Positions 1 through 10,323 of a stretch of 32,500 bases of DNA are shown one piece after another (position 1 is the first letter of the stretch; every line of letters begins with the position of its first letter). The position numbers and the translations under genes are program-made. The notes beneath the pieces were generated by a model that had not been told where the DNA came from, made no database searches, and worked only from the letters and a program-made list of their open reading frames with translations. The stretch is from Anaeromyces robustus (Eukaryota > Neocallimastigomycota > Neocallimastigomycetes > Neocallimastigales > Neocallimastigaceae), in assembly GCA_002104895.1 (NCBI GenBank), contig MCFG01000017.1, positions 105,001 to 137,500 on the forward strand. Reading direction: 5' to 3'.

Positions 1-3
1 AAA

Positions 4-85
<82 letters not shown>
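1..85. repeat. (TAAA)n microsatellite at window edge
   Basis: Uninterrupted TAAA tetranucleotide array that runs off the left edge, so its full length is unknown. It lies just downstream of the 3' end of the minus-strand TPR gene. Confidence 0.95.
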
Positions 86-87
<2 letters not shown>

Positions 88-140
88 ATATATCTTCTAT
101 ATTAATTAAAATTGAAAAAAAAAATTTAAAACATATTCTA

Positions 141-1277
141 TTAATAATGATTAATTACTCTGTCAAGTTCATCTGGAATGAAACCACGTGGAAGCATGCC
201 CTTTCTGAAATCTGGATATTTAGTTTGCATACCATCGCAAACAGCTTTTTGGAAATCTGGATCAAGTAAATGTTTAGTGCATTCTCTATCCCATTTTTCT
301 AAACCGAAATATCTAATTTCTGATTTTTTTTTCTTTAACCCATTCAATTGGATCCTGTATAATATGGATCATTTAATTTTTTATTTTCATTATTAAATAA
401 GTCACCCATTCAATCATTATTTTGTATTTGATATTATTTATAAATATATATAATATTGTTAATACTAATTTTTTATGCACATATATATATATATTAATTA
501 ATAATTAAAGTAACAAAAATTTATATTATTTTAATTTTACCCATGAGTCCTTTTGTAATTTTTCTAATCCATCTAAAATATTCTTTGGGTAACCATCTTC
601 ATTTAATCCATATTGTTGACAAGATTTAGCGACTTCAGTATACATGTTTTTGATTTCAGTATCATTTGGGGCGGTAACTAAACATTCATTAAAAGCTTCC
701 ATAGCTTTATAATATTCTTTCTTTTTCATTAAAATTAAACCTTTACGGTAGTAACCTTTTTGCCAATGGGGTTTGAGTTCTAAACTCTTGTTAACCCAGT
801 ATTCAGCTTCATCGAGATTATCAATTTTTAAGTATGCAGCACAAATATTACCACAAATTATTTCACTATTTTTGTTTAATTCGAAAGCTTCCTTGTATTT
901 AGCTAATGCTTCTTCAATTTTTCCAGATTTATATAATTCATTACCTTCTTCACGTAATTTTTGACTAGCTTCAACATCTTTTAAATTTTTTTCGATTTCT
1001 TCTAAATTTTCAGAGTATTTTTTTGCTTCTTCAGTATTACCTAAAGTAGTATAGGCTATATTTATAAATTACAAAAGGTTATATATATATATATATATAT
1101 ATTAAAAATGAATTAATACTAAAATAAATATACAGTTATAATTTATTAAATTCTTAAATTACATTTAGCAAGGAGTTGTTTTGCTGTGGCATGGATTGAT
1201 TTAATATTATCTACTAAAGCTATTATAATACAAAAGATTAAAATATAAAGATTTAATAATTTATATTACAATAATGA

Positions 1278-1333
<56 letters not shown>

Positions 1334-1579
1334 CAACAACAACAATAATAATAATCAACAATAATAATAACAATAATAATAATAACAATAATAATAAATG
1401 ATTTTAAAAAATATATAATAAATAAAAAAATATTGGAGTAATATAGTAAACATTAAATATAATTTAAAAAATATGAAGTAAATGTTAAAAATAATAATAA
1501 ATAATAATAAACAGTAATGAATAATAAAATTATAAATAATATTAATAAAAAGTAATAAATAAATATATAAATAAATATA

Positions 1580-1667
<88 letters not shown>

Positions 1668-2428
1668 AATATTTATGGTATATAAAAATAAAGAATGGTA
1701 CACATTATTATTATTATTAAAACAATGATTAATGTATGAAGCAATAATAATGAGAAATGTATAATGTATAATATAAAATGTATATATATATAAATTCATA
1801 AACACATTATAATCAAAAAACTATTAAAAATTATTAAATAATAAATATATATACCTTCTTGTAATTGATGATCTGGTAATTTAAGAACAGCTAAACTATC
1901 ATCAATACATTTTTGATACTTTGATAAATTTATTTATAATTATAATATATTAATATATATATATATATTGTGATTATTTATATTCAATGAAAATTATATT
2001 AATAATTGTATACTTACTTCTTTAATGTTATAATAACAATTACTTCTTTGAATTAAAGCGACAGTTGGATTAATTTTTGGGAAAGCAGTTATTAAATTAG
2101 TTAAATGTTTGATAGCATCTTCGTATTTATTTTGAGCCATGGACTAAATAATATTATATATATATTCATATTATTTAAATATAATTTAGTTGTTATATTA
2201 ATAATATATTTATTTATTTCTATTTATATAAATGCTTTTTTTTAAATTTATTTTGTTTATACGTTAAATATATATATTTATTATTTTTTTATTTAACATA
2301 TATTTCGAAAAAAAAGTAAAAAAAAAAGAAACAAAACAAAACAAAACAAAGAAATAAATATTAAACAATATGATAATACTTACAATTTGGGCTGCTGAAA
2401 TTAACATAATTGGATTAACTTGGGCCAT
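141..2428 (-). CDS. TPR-repeat protein, possibly co-chaperone-like, 6 exons
   Basis: Tetratricopeptide-repeat protein of about 332-339 residues. Exons on the minus strand, 5' to 3': 2428-2384, 2143-2018, 1918-1855, 1219-1163, 1055-541, then a last exon ending at 141. Phases agree at the first four introns, which start GTAAGT, GTAAGT, GTATAT and GTAATT. The product starts MAQVNPIMLISAAQ and has TPR helices in exon 2 (KYEDAIKHLTNLI), exon 3 (YQKCIDDSLAVL) and two typical repeats in exon 5 (KLREEGNELYKSGKIEEAL and HWQKGYYRKGLILMKKKEY). The spacing resembles TPR modules of the STI1/Hop type, but I do not recognise a specific orthologue. The C-terminal exon (SEIRYFGLEKWDRE and on) is not a TPR. 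The start is the first ATG in phase with the spliced frame. Joining of the last exon is uncertain: acceptor CAG at 355-357 gives DPIEWVKEKK but then runs into a stop because of a 9-A tract, whereas acceptor AAG ending at 333 keeps the frame. Confidence 0.8.
1278..1400. repeat. (TAA)n/(CAA)n microsatellite in an intron
   Basis: Trinucleotide AAT array grading into AAC units and then mixed AAT/AAC. It lies inside the third intron (1220-1854) of the TPR gene. Confidence 0.9.
1570..1665. repeat. (TAAA)n microsatellite in an intron
   Basis: TAAA array, slightly interrupted by TATA at its left end, in the same 635-bp intron of the TPR gene as the TAA array. In the sense of the gene it reads TTTA. 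Confidence 0.92.
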
Positions 2429-4095
2429 TTTATCTTTATAACTTTTTATTTAAAATATTTCTATATAAATGTAATAAAATTTATATTTTTTAAATTTTTG
2501 AATTTATAATTTATTTGTTTATTTTTTCTTTTTCTTTTTATTTTGTTATTTGAAAAATTTCTATTATTTAATTATAATCTTTTATCAAAACAACTTTTTT
2601 TATTAGGAATAAATATACAAATATATATATATATATTTTCGTTTTTTATTTAAATTAATTTATTATTCCTTTTTTTTTTTTTTACACTTTTTTTATTATT
2701 ACTTTTTATTTATTTTTAATTTTAATAATTTTATTTTATCTTTTAATTTTATTAAAATAATTATTAAAGAAAAAAATAAAAAAAAAAAAAAAAAACAATA
2801 TTTTTCTATCTATTCTATTTTTATATAAGAAAATGTTAATGAGTAATTTTCTTTATATTTATTGTTATTATAGTAAATAAGATTTTGATTTTTATTATAT
2901 TATGTTTATATTAATATTAATAATTTAAGTTATATATAAAAAAAGATTACTTAATCAATTTTGTACTATATATTACATTATATTAAAATATAAATGAAAA
3001 TTTATTTGACATAAATATCTTTTTTAATAAAATAATCATCAATTTTGAGATTAACCGTTTCAATTATGAAATAGAAAAGAAAAAAGTTTTTAAATGTTTA
3101 ATAATTCATTCTGAATAAGAAATAGAATAATATTTAAGTAAAAACAATAGAAAAAAAGAAATATATTATATAAATATTAATTCTATTATTTTATTATAAT
3201 TATTTAATAATCCTTTAATACAATATAATACAATATTATCTTTTATAAACTGGAATTAATAAATATTTTTGCTAAAGAAAAATTTTAAAAATGTTTTAAA
3301 AAACAATTATATATGACAATTTGTATAGAGAGGACAAATTTATAGTGAGTGATATAAAGAAAGAAAAAACATTCTAATTATTATTTTTATTTAAATAATA
3401 TTAATAACTTAAATATATCAATTCTTTTCATAGAATAGGATAAAATAAATTTTTTTTGAATTGTTTTTAGAACTACCAAAATTGTTACATTAAATTATAA
3501 TACTTTTAATTTAGGTAGTAAAGGAAATTAGTAAAAAATAAGGAATTAATATTAAGATGTTGGTTAAAATACTTATTTTTAATAATATTAATATTTTTAA
3601 TATTTTATATTAATAATAATTTATTATTTATTGGTCCAATAATGAAATAACAACTCTTTACAAATAATCATTGGGTGATTGGATGAATATTATTGATACA
3701 TTATTATTATGTGGAATAATGTAACAATGTGATTAATTAATGTAATATGAATTAAATTATATGAAAAATTTAAATATAAATTATTAATTATGATTAGAAT
3801 TCTTTTTGTGTTACTTTATAAATCATAAATGTGTGTAAATTTAAATATTAAATATTATTTAAAATAAAGAAAGATTATATAATTATATGCCATTTTTTAG
3901 ATAACATTTTATATAATTATATAATAAAAATGACATATTATTAAATTTTATATAAAATTACTATTAATTATGGTATTTATATTTTTTATTTTATTAATAT
4001 ATTTTATTAATAATACATCTTTTTTTATTGTTAATAAAAAACAATTACCAAAAAAATGTATATATTATTAAGTTGAAAATAACAGTATAGTGTTT

Positions 4096-4154
4096 ATTAT
4101 TATTAATTGTATGTAATATATTTAATTATTTTCTTACATACAATTAATAATAAT
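4096..4154. repeat. 21-bp inverted repeat, 17-nt spacer
   Basis: The left arm 4096-4116 ends TTGTATGTAA and the right arm 4134-4154 begins TTACATACAA; the arms are perfect reverse complements over 21 bases. Transcribed, this would be a strong stem-loop. No target duplication or gene tie is visible. Confidence 0.8.
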
Positions 4155-4252
4155 TAAGTATATTTTAATTATTCTTTTAAAAAAAAGTAGTTTAAAAAAA
4201 AGTAGAATAGAGTCATTTTAAATAGAATATCTTATTAAGTATTATTTTCAAT

Positions 4253-4330
4253 CAGTTATATATTTATATATATAATACTTTTAAAGTTATACAACTTTAA
4301 TAAAAGTATTTTAAATACTTATAATAACTG
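4253..4330. repeat. Nested imperfect hairpin
   Basis: The inner stem pairs 4274-4288 with 4293-4310 around a 4-nt loop (ATAC), with one 3-nt bulge. The outer ends CAGTTAT (4253-4259) and ATAACTG (4324-4330) are also complementary, giving a roughly 78-bp structure. The size and ends resemble a tiny foldback element, but this is only inference. Confidence 0.6.
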
Positions 4331-5158
4331 TTACACAGAAGGATTTATCATTAATATATTAAAATCTTAGTTAAGTAAAATTATGGCTTGTATATTTTTA
4401 TAAATTGTGGCTTAGTAATAATACCTTATTAATAATAATTAAAGAATATGAATATTCTTTAGAATGTACATTAGTAATACATTATTAATTAATTACTACT
4501 TATATATGTATTAATTTATTTACCAAGTTTTATTCTCATATAGTATTATTTAACAAAGAAAAAACAAATATATATATAAACACATTTTCTACTTTAAATT
4601 TCTTTTTTTTTTTTTATTATCTTTTATATTATATTATTTTATTCATGTTTTATTTATCTATCAATGTTTAATTATATGGACTAATAAACAATTCTGCTAT
4701 TATATTAGAAAAAATATATATATATTTTTCCTATATGATTTAAATTTAAAAAAAAGAAAAAAAGCTTTCATTTTACCGAAATAAATAATTTATATATTAT
4801 TAATAATAAATATAAATAAATATAATTAATTAAAAAATATATTTAAATAAAAAAAAAAAATTAAAAATTTACAAATTAAAAATTCATAAATTATAAAAGT
4901 GGCTAATTTAATTAATATTAAATTTTACAATTTTTTTAAAAATATATATATAGCAATTTTTTTTATTAAATTTTAATTTTTTTCTTTTTTTTTTTTATTT
5001 ATTTTGATAATTATCATATTTGTATAAAATTTTTAATTTTATATAAAAAAATAATCAAAATATAAACGAAAAATTTTATTTATTTATTTATTTATTATTA
5101 TTTGTATTATTTTTATATATTTTCATATAATTATTATAAAGTTAAAAGATAAGAGGAA

Positions 5159-7561
5159 ATGTTTATATTAAAATCTCTTTCAGATAAAGTCTTTAAAAGT
5201 AACAATATTGCTGTTGATAAAGTTAGACTTTCCGGGGAGCTTTATCAACAAATTGAACAATCTTCTGTTAGAAATGTAACTTCAGAATGTTTATATCTTG
5301 ATTCAGTTATTACAATTCAAAAAACAACTAGACCAAATTATTTTAATTTAATTGTTAGTCGTGTTTTTGAAGAAGGTGAAGATGAACTTGAAAATGATAA
5401 TTCTGAAGATGAACTTTCTGATGATTATTATGAAAAAATCTTTTTAATTACTGAAGATTTAAGTTTTATTAAAAAAATTTGGGATCATGATGATAAAAAA
5501 AAAACAGCTTTCTTTTGGCTAGACAAATCAGATGATGAAAAAGTTACAAGATACATTTTTGTACCAGAAAAAGAAACTGAAACTTTTGTAAATAATTTTG
5601 AAAATGCTGTTTATCAATGTATTTATCAATCAAAATTTGAAAATGATGCAGTTAATACTGATGAAGAAGCTTTTAATAAATATATTGATGAATATAAGGC
5701 TAAAAGTTTAGTTTATAATACAGAAAATGAAGTACTAAGAAATAGTACTACTGGTAATGTCCAACGACCTGTAGAAGCCATAGTTCAAGATAGTTCTAAT
5801 TCAGAACTATCAGAAAATGTAAACAATAATAGAAAGAATAGTACAAATCTAACTGTACCTAAATCAGTAGCTTCAATTCAAAAAGAACTTAAAACCAATG
5901 TTAATGGCGAAGTATATTCTTGCTATCATAATATCTTTAAATATGATATACTAGAAGCTGAATTTAGAGTTATTTCTGAAAATAATTTAGTAAAAATTAA
6001 AAAATCTGGTAGATATGATTATACATTAGAATTAGAAGGTGATATAAACATGAATGTACCTATAGATTCAAATTTGAATGAGGATTTTAATAATGAATTC
6101 AAATCCTTTATTTGGTGTATTCCCTCAGATAATGGTTTAGATGCTTATTCTATTGTATTTAATACTCTTGAAGAAAAAGATGAATTCCAAAGAATCTTCA
6201 ATTTATGTAAATATGAATCAGTACAAAGAAAATCAATTCAAAAAGCAAAAGATAATGATGAATTAGAATATTTATTAAGAGCTTTTGACAATAATTTAGT
6301 TATTTCTGATGGTGAAGAAGAACATGATTTTTCCAAACAGAAACAAAATAATAATAATACAGGTGGTAATGAACCAAATTCATATTTTGTATTAGGAGAT
6401 GAATCTGAAGAAGAAAAGGAAGAAGAAGAAGAAGAAGAAAAAGAAGAAGAAAATAATAATAATAATAAAATTATTAGAAATGAAACTCAATCAGATGAAG
6501 AAGATGAAGAAGATAAATTGCATACTGACGATGGTTTAACTAATGAAGAATTGGCTATGGCATATAAATATGATAGATCTTTTGTTGTTCGTGGAAATAA
6601 GATTGGTGTTTTTAAGCATACAGATAATGAAAAGTTAAAGTATGTAACTACTATTGATAATATTCAAGGATTAGATAATACCAAGTTTGTTCCAGAAAAC
6701 TTAATGCTTCATGAACAAGATAATGCTTTATTAATGTTAAATAAGGATGCATATGATAGTGAAGAAAATAAAGTTTATAAGATGGATTTGAATAGAGGAG
6801 AAGTAGTTGAAGAATATAACACTGATTATGAATATATTAAAGGTCTTTGTCCAACTTCAAAGTATGCTCAATTAACTAGTGAAAAGACTTTCTTAGGTTA
6901 TAGAGATAATTCTCTCTTCTTAATGGACCCAAGATTACAAAAGAAAAACTTTATGGATGTTAAATTCCAATACACTTCTAATCCAAAATTCACTTGTATG
7001 GCAACTACTGGTAATGGTAATATTGTGTTAGGTAATGCTAAGGGTAAAATTAGTCTTTATAATAGAATTGGTGTTAAAGCTACTACAGTATTACCAGGTA
7101 TTGGTGATGAAATTATTGCTATTGATGTTACAAATGATGGTAGATATCTTGTAGCTACTACAAAGACATATCTTTTATTTGTTGATGTTAAAGATATGTT
7201 TGAATATAGCGCTACTAAGAAAATTAAACCTGTCCCAAGAAAATTACAATTACGTCCACAAGATATTGTTAATATGAAAGGAGAAGTTTCATTTACTCCA
7301 GCTAGATTTGATATTGGTGAAGGTCTTGAACGTTCTATTATTACAAGTACTGGTCCATATATGATTACTTGGAATTTACGTAGATTAAAGCTTAATCATG
7401 ATGATTCTTATAGAATTAGACGTTGTAATGATACTATTGTATCTGAAAACTTTAGATATAATGAAAATAAGAATATTGTTTTCACATCTCCTAATAATGT
7501 TGCTATGGTTACTGAAGGAACATTTAGAGCACCAAACTCTTTATTTTCAAAAAAGAAATAA
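5159..7561 (+). CDS. VID27: VID27 family protein, single exon, 800 aa
   Basis: Orthologue of the Vid27 family, cytoplasmic proteins named from yeast vacuolar import and degradation; the molecular role is poorly defined. Length (800) is close to yeast Vid27. Visible order: N-terminal family region beginning MFILKSLSDKVF; a PH-like middle segment (about 240-365) with GEVYSCYHNIFKYDILEAEF and FIWCIPSDNGLDAYSIVF; an acidic low-complexity linker (about 410-460, Glu-rich with five Asn); then a beta-propeller-like C-terminal domain (about 475-790) with family signatures FVVRGNKIGVFKHT, GYRDNSLFLMDPRL, KFTCMATTGNGNIVLG and YMITWNLRRLK. It has no intron, unlike most neighbours. The start ATG follows AT-rich leader DNA and begins the conserved N-terminus. 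The stop TAA sits at the head of a TAAA/poly-A stretch. Family assignment is by recognition of conserved blocks. Confidence 0.9.
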   Translation: MFILKSLSDKVFKSNNIAVDKVRLSGELYQQIEQSSVRNVTSECLYLDSVITIQKTTRPNYFNLIVSRVFEEGEDELENDNSEDELSDDYYEKIFLITEDLSFIKKIWDHDDKKKTAFFWLDKSDDEKVTRYIFVPEKETETFVNNFENAVYQCIYQSKFENDAVNTDEEAFNKYIDEYKAKSLVYNTENEVLRNSTTGNVQRPVEAIVQDSSNSELSENVNNNRKNSTNLTVPKSVASIQKELKTNVNGEVYSCYHNIFKYDILEAEFRVISENNLVKIKKSGRYDYTLELEGDINMNVPIDSNLNEDFNNEFKSFIWCIPSDNGLDAYSIVFNTLEEKDEFQRIFNLCKYESVQRKSIQKAKDNDELEYLLRAFDNNLVISDGEEEHDFSKQKQNNNNTGGNEPNSYFVLGDESEEEKEEEEEEEKEEENNNNNKIIRNETQSDEEDEEDKLHTDDGLTNEELAMAYKYDRSFVVRGNKIGVFKHTDNEKLKYVTTIDNIQGLDNTKFVPENLMLHEQDNALLMLNKDAYDSEENKVYKMDLNRGEVVEEYNTDYEYIKGLCPTSKYAQLTSEKTFLGYRDNSLFLMDPRLQKKNFMDVKFQYTSNPKFTCMATTGNGNIVLGNAKGKISLYNRIGVKATTVLPGIGDEIIAIDVTNDGRYLVATTKTYLLFVDVKDMFEYSATKKIKPVPRKLQLRPQDIVNMKGEVSFTPARFDIGEGLERSIITSTGPYMITWNLRRLKLNHDDSYRIRRCNDTIVSENFRYNENKNIVFTSPNNVAMVTEGTFRAPNSLFSKKK

Positions 7562-7569
7562 ATAAATAA

Positions 7570-7857
<288 letters not shown>

Positions 7858-8210
7858 TCGTAAATAAATATGTGAGTTAATTGTTAATGTGTTAATTGTT
7901 GATGTGTGAAATATACTTTAAAAAAAAAATAAAATGTATTATTATATATAAGCCACAATATATTGATAAAAAACATGTAATAAAATTTTAGTAATTATTC
8001 CATAATAATAAAAATATATTAATAAATTTTACATAAATATAATGAAAATATTTAATATTTGTAATTTATATTATTTAATTTTATTTGTATTTAATTAATT
8101 TTTATAAATATATATAATTTTTTTATTATTTTTCTTTTCTCTTCTTTTTATCTTTGTAGTATATATAGTAAATATTTTACAGCCGTCAATTATATTATTA
8201 CTTTATTGAA

Positions 8211-8212
8211 AA

Positions 8213-8291
<79 letters not shown>

Positions 8292-8294
8292 ATT
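8211..8294. repeat. (TAAA)n microsatellite
   Basis: Clean TAAA array about 50 bp left of the LTR element. Confidence 0.95.
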
Positions 8295-8347
8295 AATAAA
8301 TTAAACAATTAAATAAAAAATAATATAAATAATTATTTATTATTATT

Positions 8348-8531
8348 ATTAACAGTCAGTTAATTGGGTTTAATATTATGTCAACTTTATTAATATATTT
8401 TTATGATAAAGAGTTACAAATATTTAAATTATGTAAATTACATGCTTTTATATTCATACAATGTGGCTCATACATTATATTTAATACAATACATTTTAAT
8501 ACATTTAACACATATTTCACATATTCTAACA
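8348..8531 (-). repeat. 3' LTR of the copia-type element
   Basis: 184-bp copy that differs from the right copy at one position that I can find (AAATTAC against AGATTAC). On the minus strand it follows the polypurine tract and starts TGTTAGAATATG. The far end reads CTGACTGTTAAT. Confidence 0.88.
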
Positions 8532-8540
8532 CTCCCCCCT
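8532..8540 (-). other. Polypurine tract next to the 3' LTR
   Basis: On the minus strand AGGGGGGAG directly precedes TGTTAG. Runs of G in this genome are otherwise very rare, which makes the tract conspicuous. Its position matches the plus-strand priming site of LTR elements. Confidence 0.82.
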
Positions 8541-8860
8541 AAACCTAATTATTCTGTAAGAGATAATTTGGTTTACTGGTGAATATGTGTACTAAATACT
8601 ATTTTATATTATATACTAATATTTTATATACTATAAATCTATTTTCATTAATTGTAATTATATACACTTATGTATATACTAGCTTAATTTATTTTAATAA
8701 ACTATATTATTACCCTATGATATTTTTGTGGCGAAATATCCTAAAACCATATTTATTTATGGGTAAATAAACTATATTTAAATTATTTATGGATTGGTTA
8801 CTTATTTGTACCATCCTATATTATATTTTGGCAACCTCACTGGGATTCACGCCTTAAAAT

Positions 8861-8936
8861 CTTGACAACTCATGGTTTACCTCTTTGGTTTTACGTACTC
8901 TTGACAACTCATGGATTAACTCACTGGTTTTTACGT
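8861..8936. repeat. Imperfect tandem duplication inside the element
   Basis: Two units of about 37 bp, each beginning CTTGACAACTCATGG and ending in TTACGT (8861-8896 and 8900-8936). A weaker third relative (GGCAACCTCACTGGG) lies just left at about 8830. Confidence 0.75.
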
Positions 8937-9405
8937 CCTAACATATTTAATTATAAATTTTATTATTTTTGTAGAAAAATAACCTTTATATATATAAAAA
9001 TAGCCTTTAATATTCAAAAGTTATATTTATTTATCAATTAATGATTTAATTTCCTATTAAGAGTCTCATTTATTTGTTTACACGTGTTTCTTCCAAACCT
9101 TTAACGCGTAATTTAACCCTTATATTCTTAATTATTTTATTTTAGTATTATACTTTTATTTAGTTTCTTTAGGGGGTTTTATTTTATAATAATATTAAAT
9201 ATTTGACGCGATTTTCCATTTTTAAAATTTTAGATCACTCATCTTCAATGTAGATCAAGATTAATTCTCTACAAAGCTAACATAATGGCAACTCATCATA
9301 ATTTAAATTTTTCAATAAACACAATACTTAGATCATTTCCATGTTGACATAATATTCTTTGTCCGGCACGAAATTCTATCTTCAAAGAATCTCTTTTAGA
9401 GTCGA

Positions 9406-9420
9406 TGAGACTCTTAATCT
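9406..9420 (-). other. Candidate primer-binding site matching tRNA-Lys(CUU) anticodon arm
   Basis: The plus strand here reads TGAGACTCTTAATCT. This equals the anticodon stem and CTCTTAA loop of a eukaryotic tRNA-Lys(CUU), as I recall it from human tRNA. It abuts the inner end of the 5' LTR, so the minus-strand RNA would pair with an internally cleaved tRNA. Half-tRNA priming is known for Drosophila copia (initiator tRNA-Met). The tRNA of this organism is not in the window, so the exact match is unverified. Confidence 0.6.
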
Positions 9421-9604
9421 ATTAACAGTCAGTTAATTGGGTTTAATATTATGTCAACTTTATTAATATATTTTTATGATAAAGAGTTACAAATATTTAA
9501 ATTATGTAGATTACATGCTTTTATATTCATACAATGTGGCTCATACATTATATTTAATACAATACATTTTAATACATTTAACACATATTTCACATATTCT
9601 AACA
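9421..9604 (-). repeat. 5' LTR of the copia-type element
   Basis: Right-hand 184-bp copy. It ends at CTAACA on the plus strand, followed by ATT units. Near-identity to the left copy indicates a recent insertion or recent gene conversion. Confidence 0.88.
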
Positions 9605-9967
9605 ATTATTATTATTATTATTTTTTTTATTTTTTATTTTTATTTATTTAATTTTTTTTTTATTTCATTTATATTTAAATATTTTTGGATTAATTTCTTG
9701 TTATAAATCGTTTTTATTTAATTATTAATTATATTAATTTTTATTTATTTTTATACGTTTTTTTTTTATTATTATTAATGATAATTTTTATTTTTATCAT
9801 TATTATTATTATTTTACTTTTTTATTTTAATATTACTATTATATTTTTTTATTTTTTACTTTTTATTTTTTTTTTTGTATATTTAATTATATGCTATTTA
9901 TATTAAATATGTGATAAAAATAATAAAATTATTATTTTACATTTTAAGATGAAATATTGTTTTTATT

Positions 9968-10027
<60 letters not shown>

Positions 10028-10323
10028 ATTTGTTTGATTCATAAAAAATAATATTATTTCTTCTTTTTCTTTTCAAATAATAAAATAAATAATATATATA
10101 ATAAAATCAATAATATAAGAATAATAAAATAAAAAATAAAAATAAAACTATACTGTTAAATTTTTATTTTTATTTTTAATTATATTTTTCCCTTTTTTCT
10201 TTCTTTCTTTCGTTCTTTTTTTTTTTTTTATATTATATATATTATCTATTTATCGAGATATATTTATTTTTGTTGAAAAGAAAAGAAATGTATTAAATAA
10301 AAAATAATTAGATAATAAATTTC
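9605..10323. other. AT-rich spacer with a 58-T run
   Basis: Downstream flank of the beta-6 gene (minus strand). Contains ATT units, an uninterrupted T run at 9969-10026 and T/C-rich sequence near 10185-10230. No gene seen. Confidence 0.75.

Larger units (their letters stand above)
2429..5158. other. AT-rich divergent spacer between TPR gene and VID27
   Basis: About 2.7 kb between two divergently transcribed genes, so promoters of both should lie here. I see no ORF with coding character and no spliceable exon series. It contains A and T homopolymer runs, two hairpins (4096-4154 and 4253-4330), and a short TTTA tract near 5074-5095 just before VID27. Confidence 0.7.
8348..9604 (-). mobile_element. 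Miniature Ty1/copia-type LTR retroelement, non-autonomous
   Basis: Two direct repeats of 184 bp (8348-8531 and 9421-9604) flank 889 bp of internal DNA. On the minus strand each repeat starts TGTTAGAATATG, a common copia LTR start. Just inside the left copy lies a G-rich purine tract (AGGGGGGAG, 8532-8540), the expected polypurine tract; just inside the right copy lies a tRNA-Lys-like primer site. Order on the minus strand is therefore 5' LTR (right), PBS, internal region, PPT, 3' LTR (left). No minus-strand internal ORF exceeds 60 codons, and no protease, integrase or reverse-transcriptase motif is visible, so it is a deletion derivative or TRIM-like element that would need proteins in trans. 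It sits in ATT-rich DNA, so target duplications cannot be resolved. The LTR 3' ends are not the usual CA. Confidence 0.82.

Noticed and set aside
8579-8770. Plus-strand ORF of 63 codons inside the LTR element
   Set aside because: Wrong strand for the element, hydrophobic AT-driven composition and no recognised motif.
9400-9422. Possible tRNA-Lys gene
   Set aside because: Only the anticodon arm matches; D arm, T arm and acceptor stem are absent, so a primer-binding site is the better reading.
9451-9706. Two overlapping plus-strand ORFs of about 66-76 codons
   Set aside because: They lie in the LTR and the adjacent ATT/T-rich DNA; the peptide is not preserved past the LTR edge and the element runs on the other strand.
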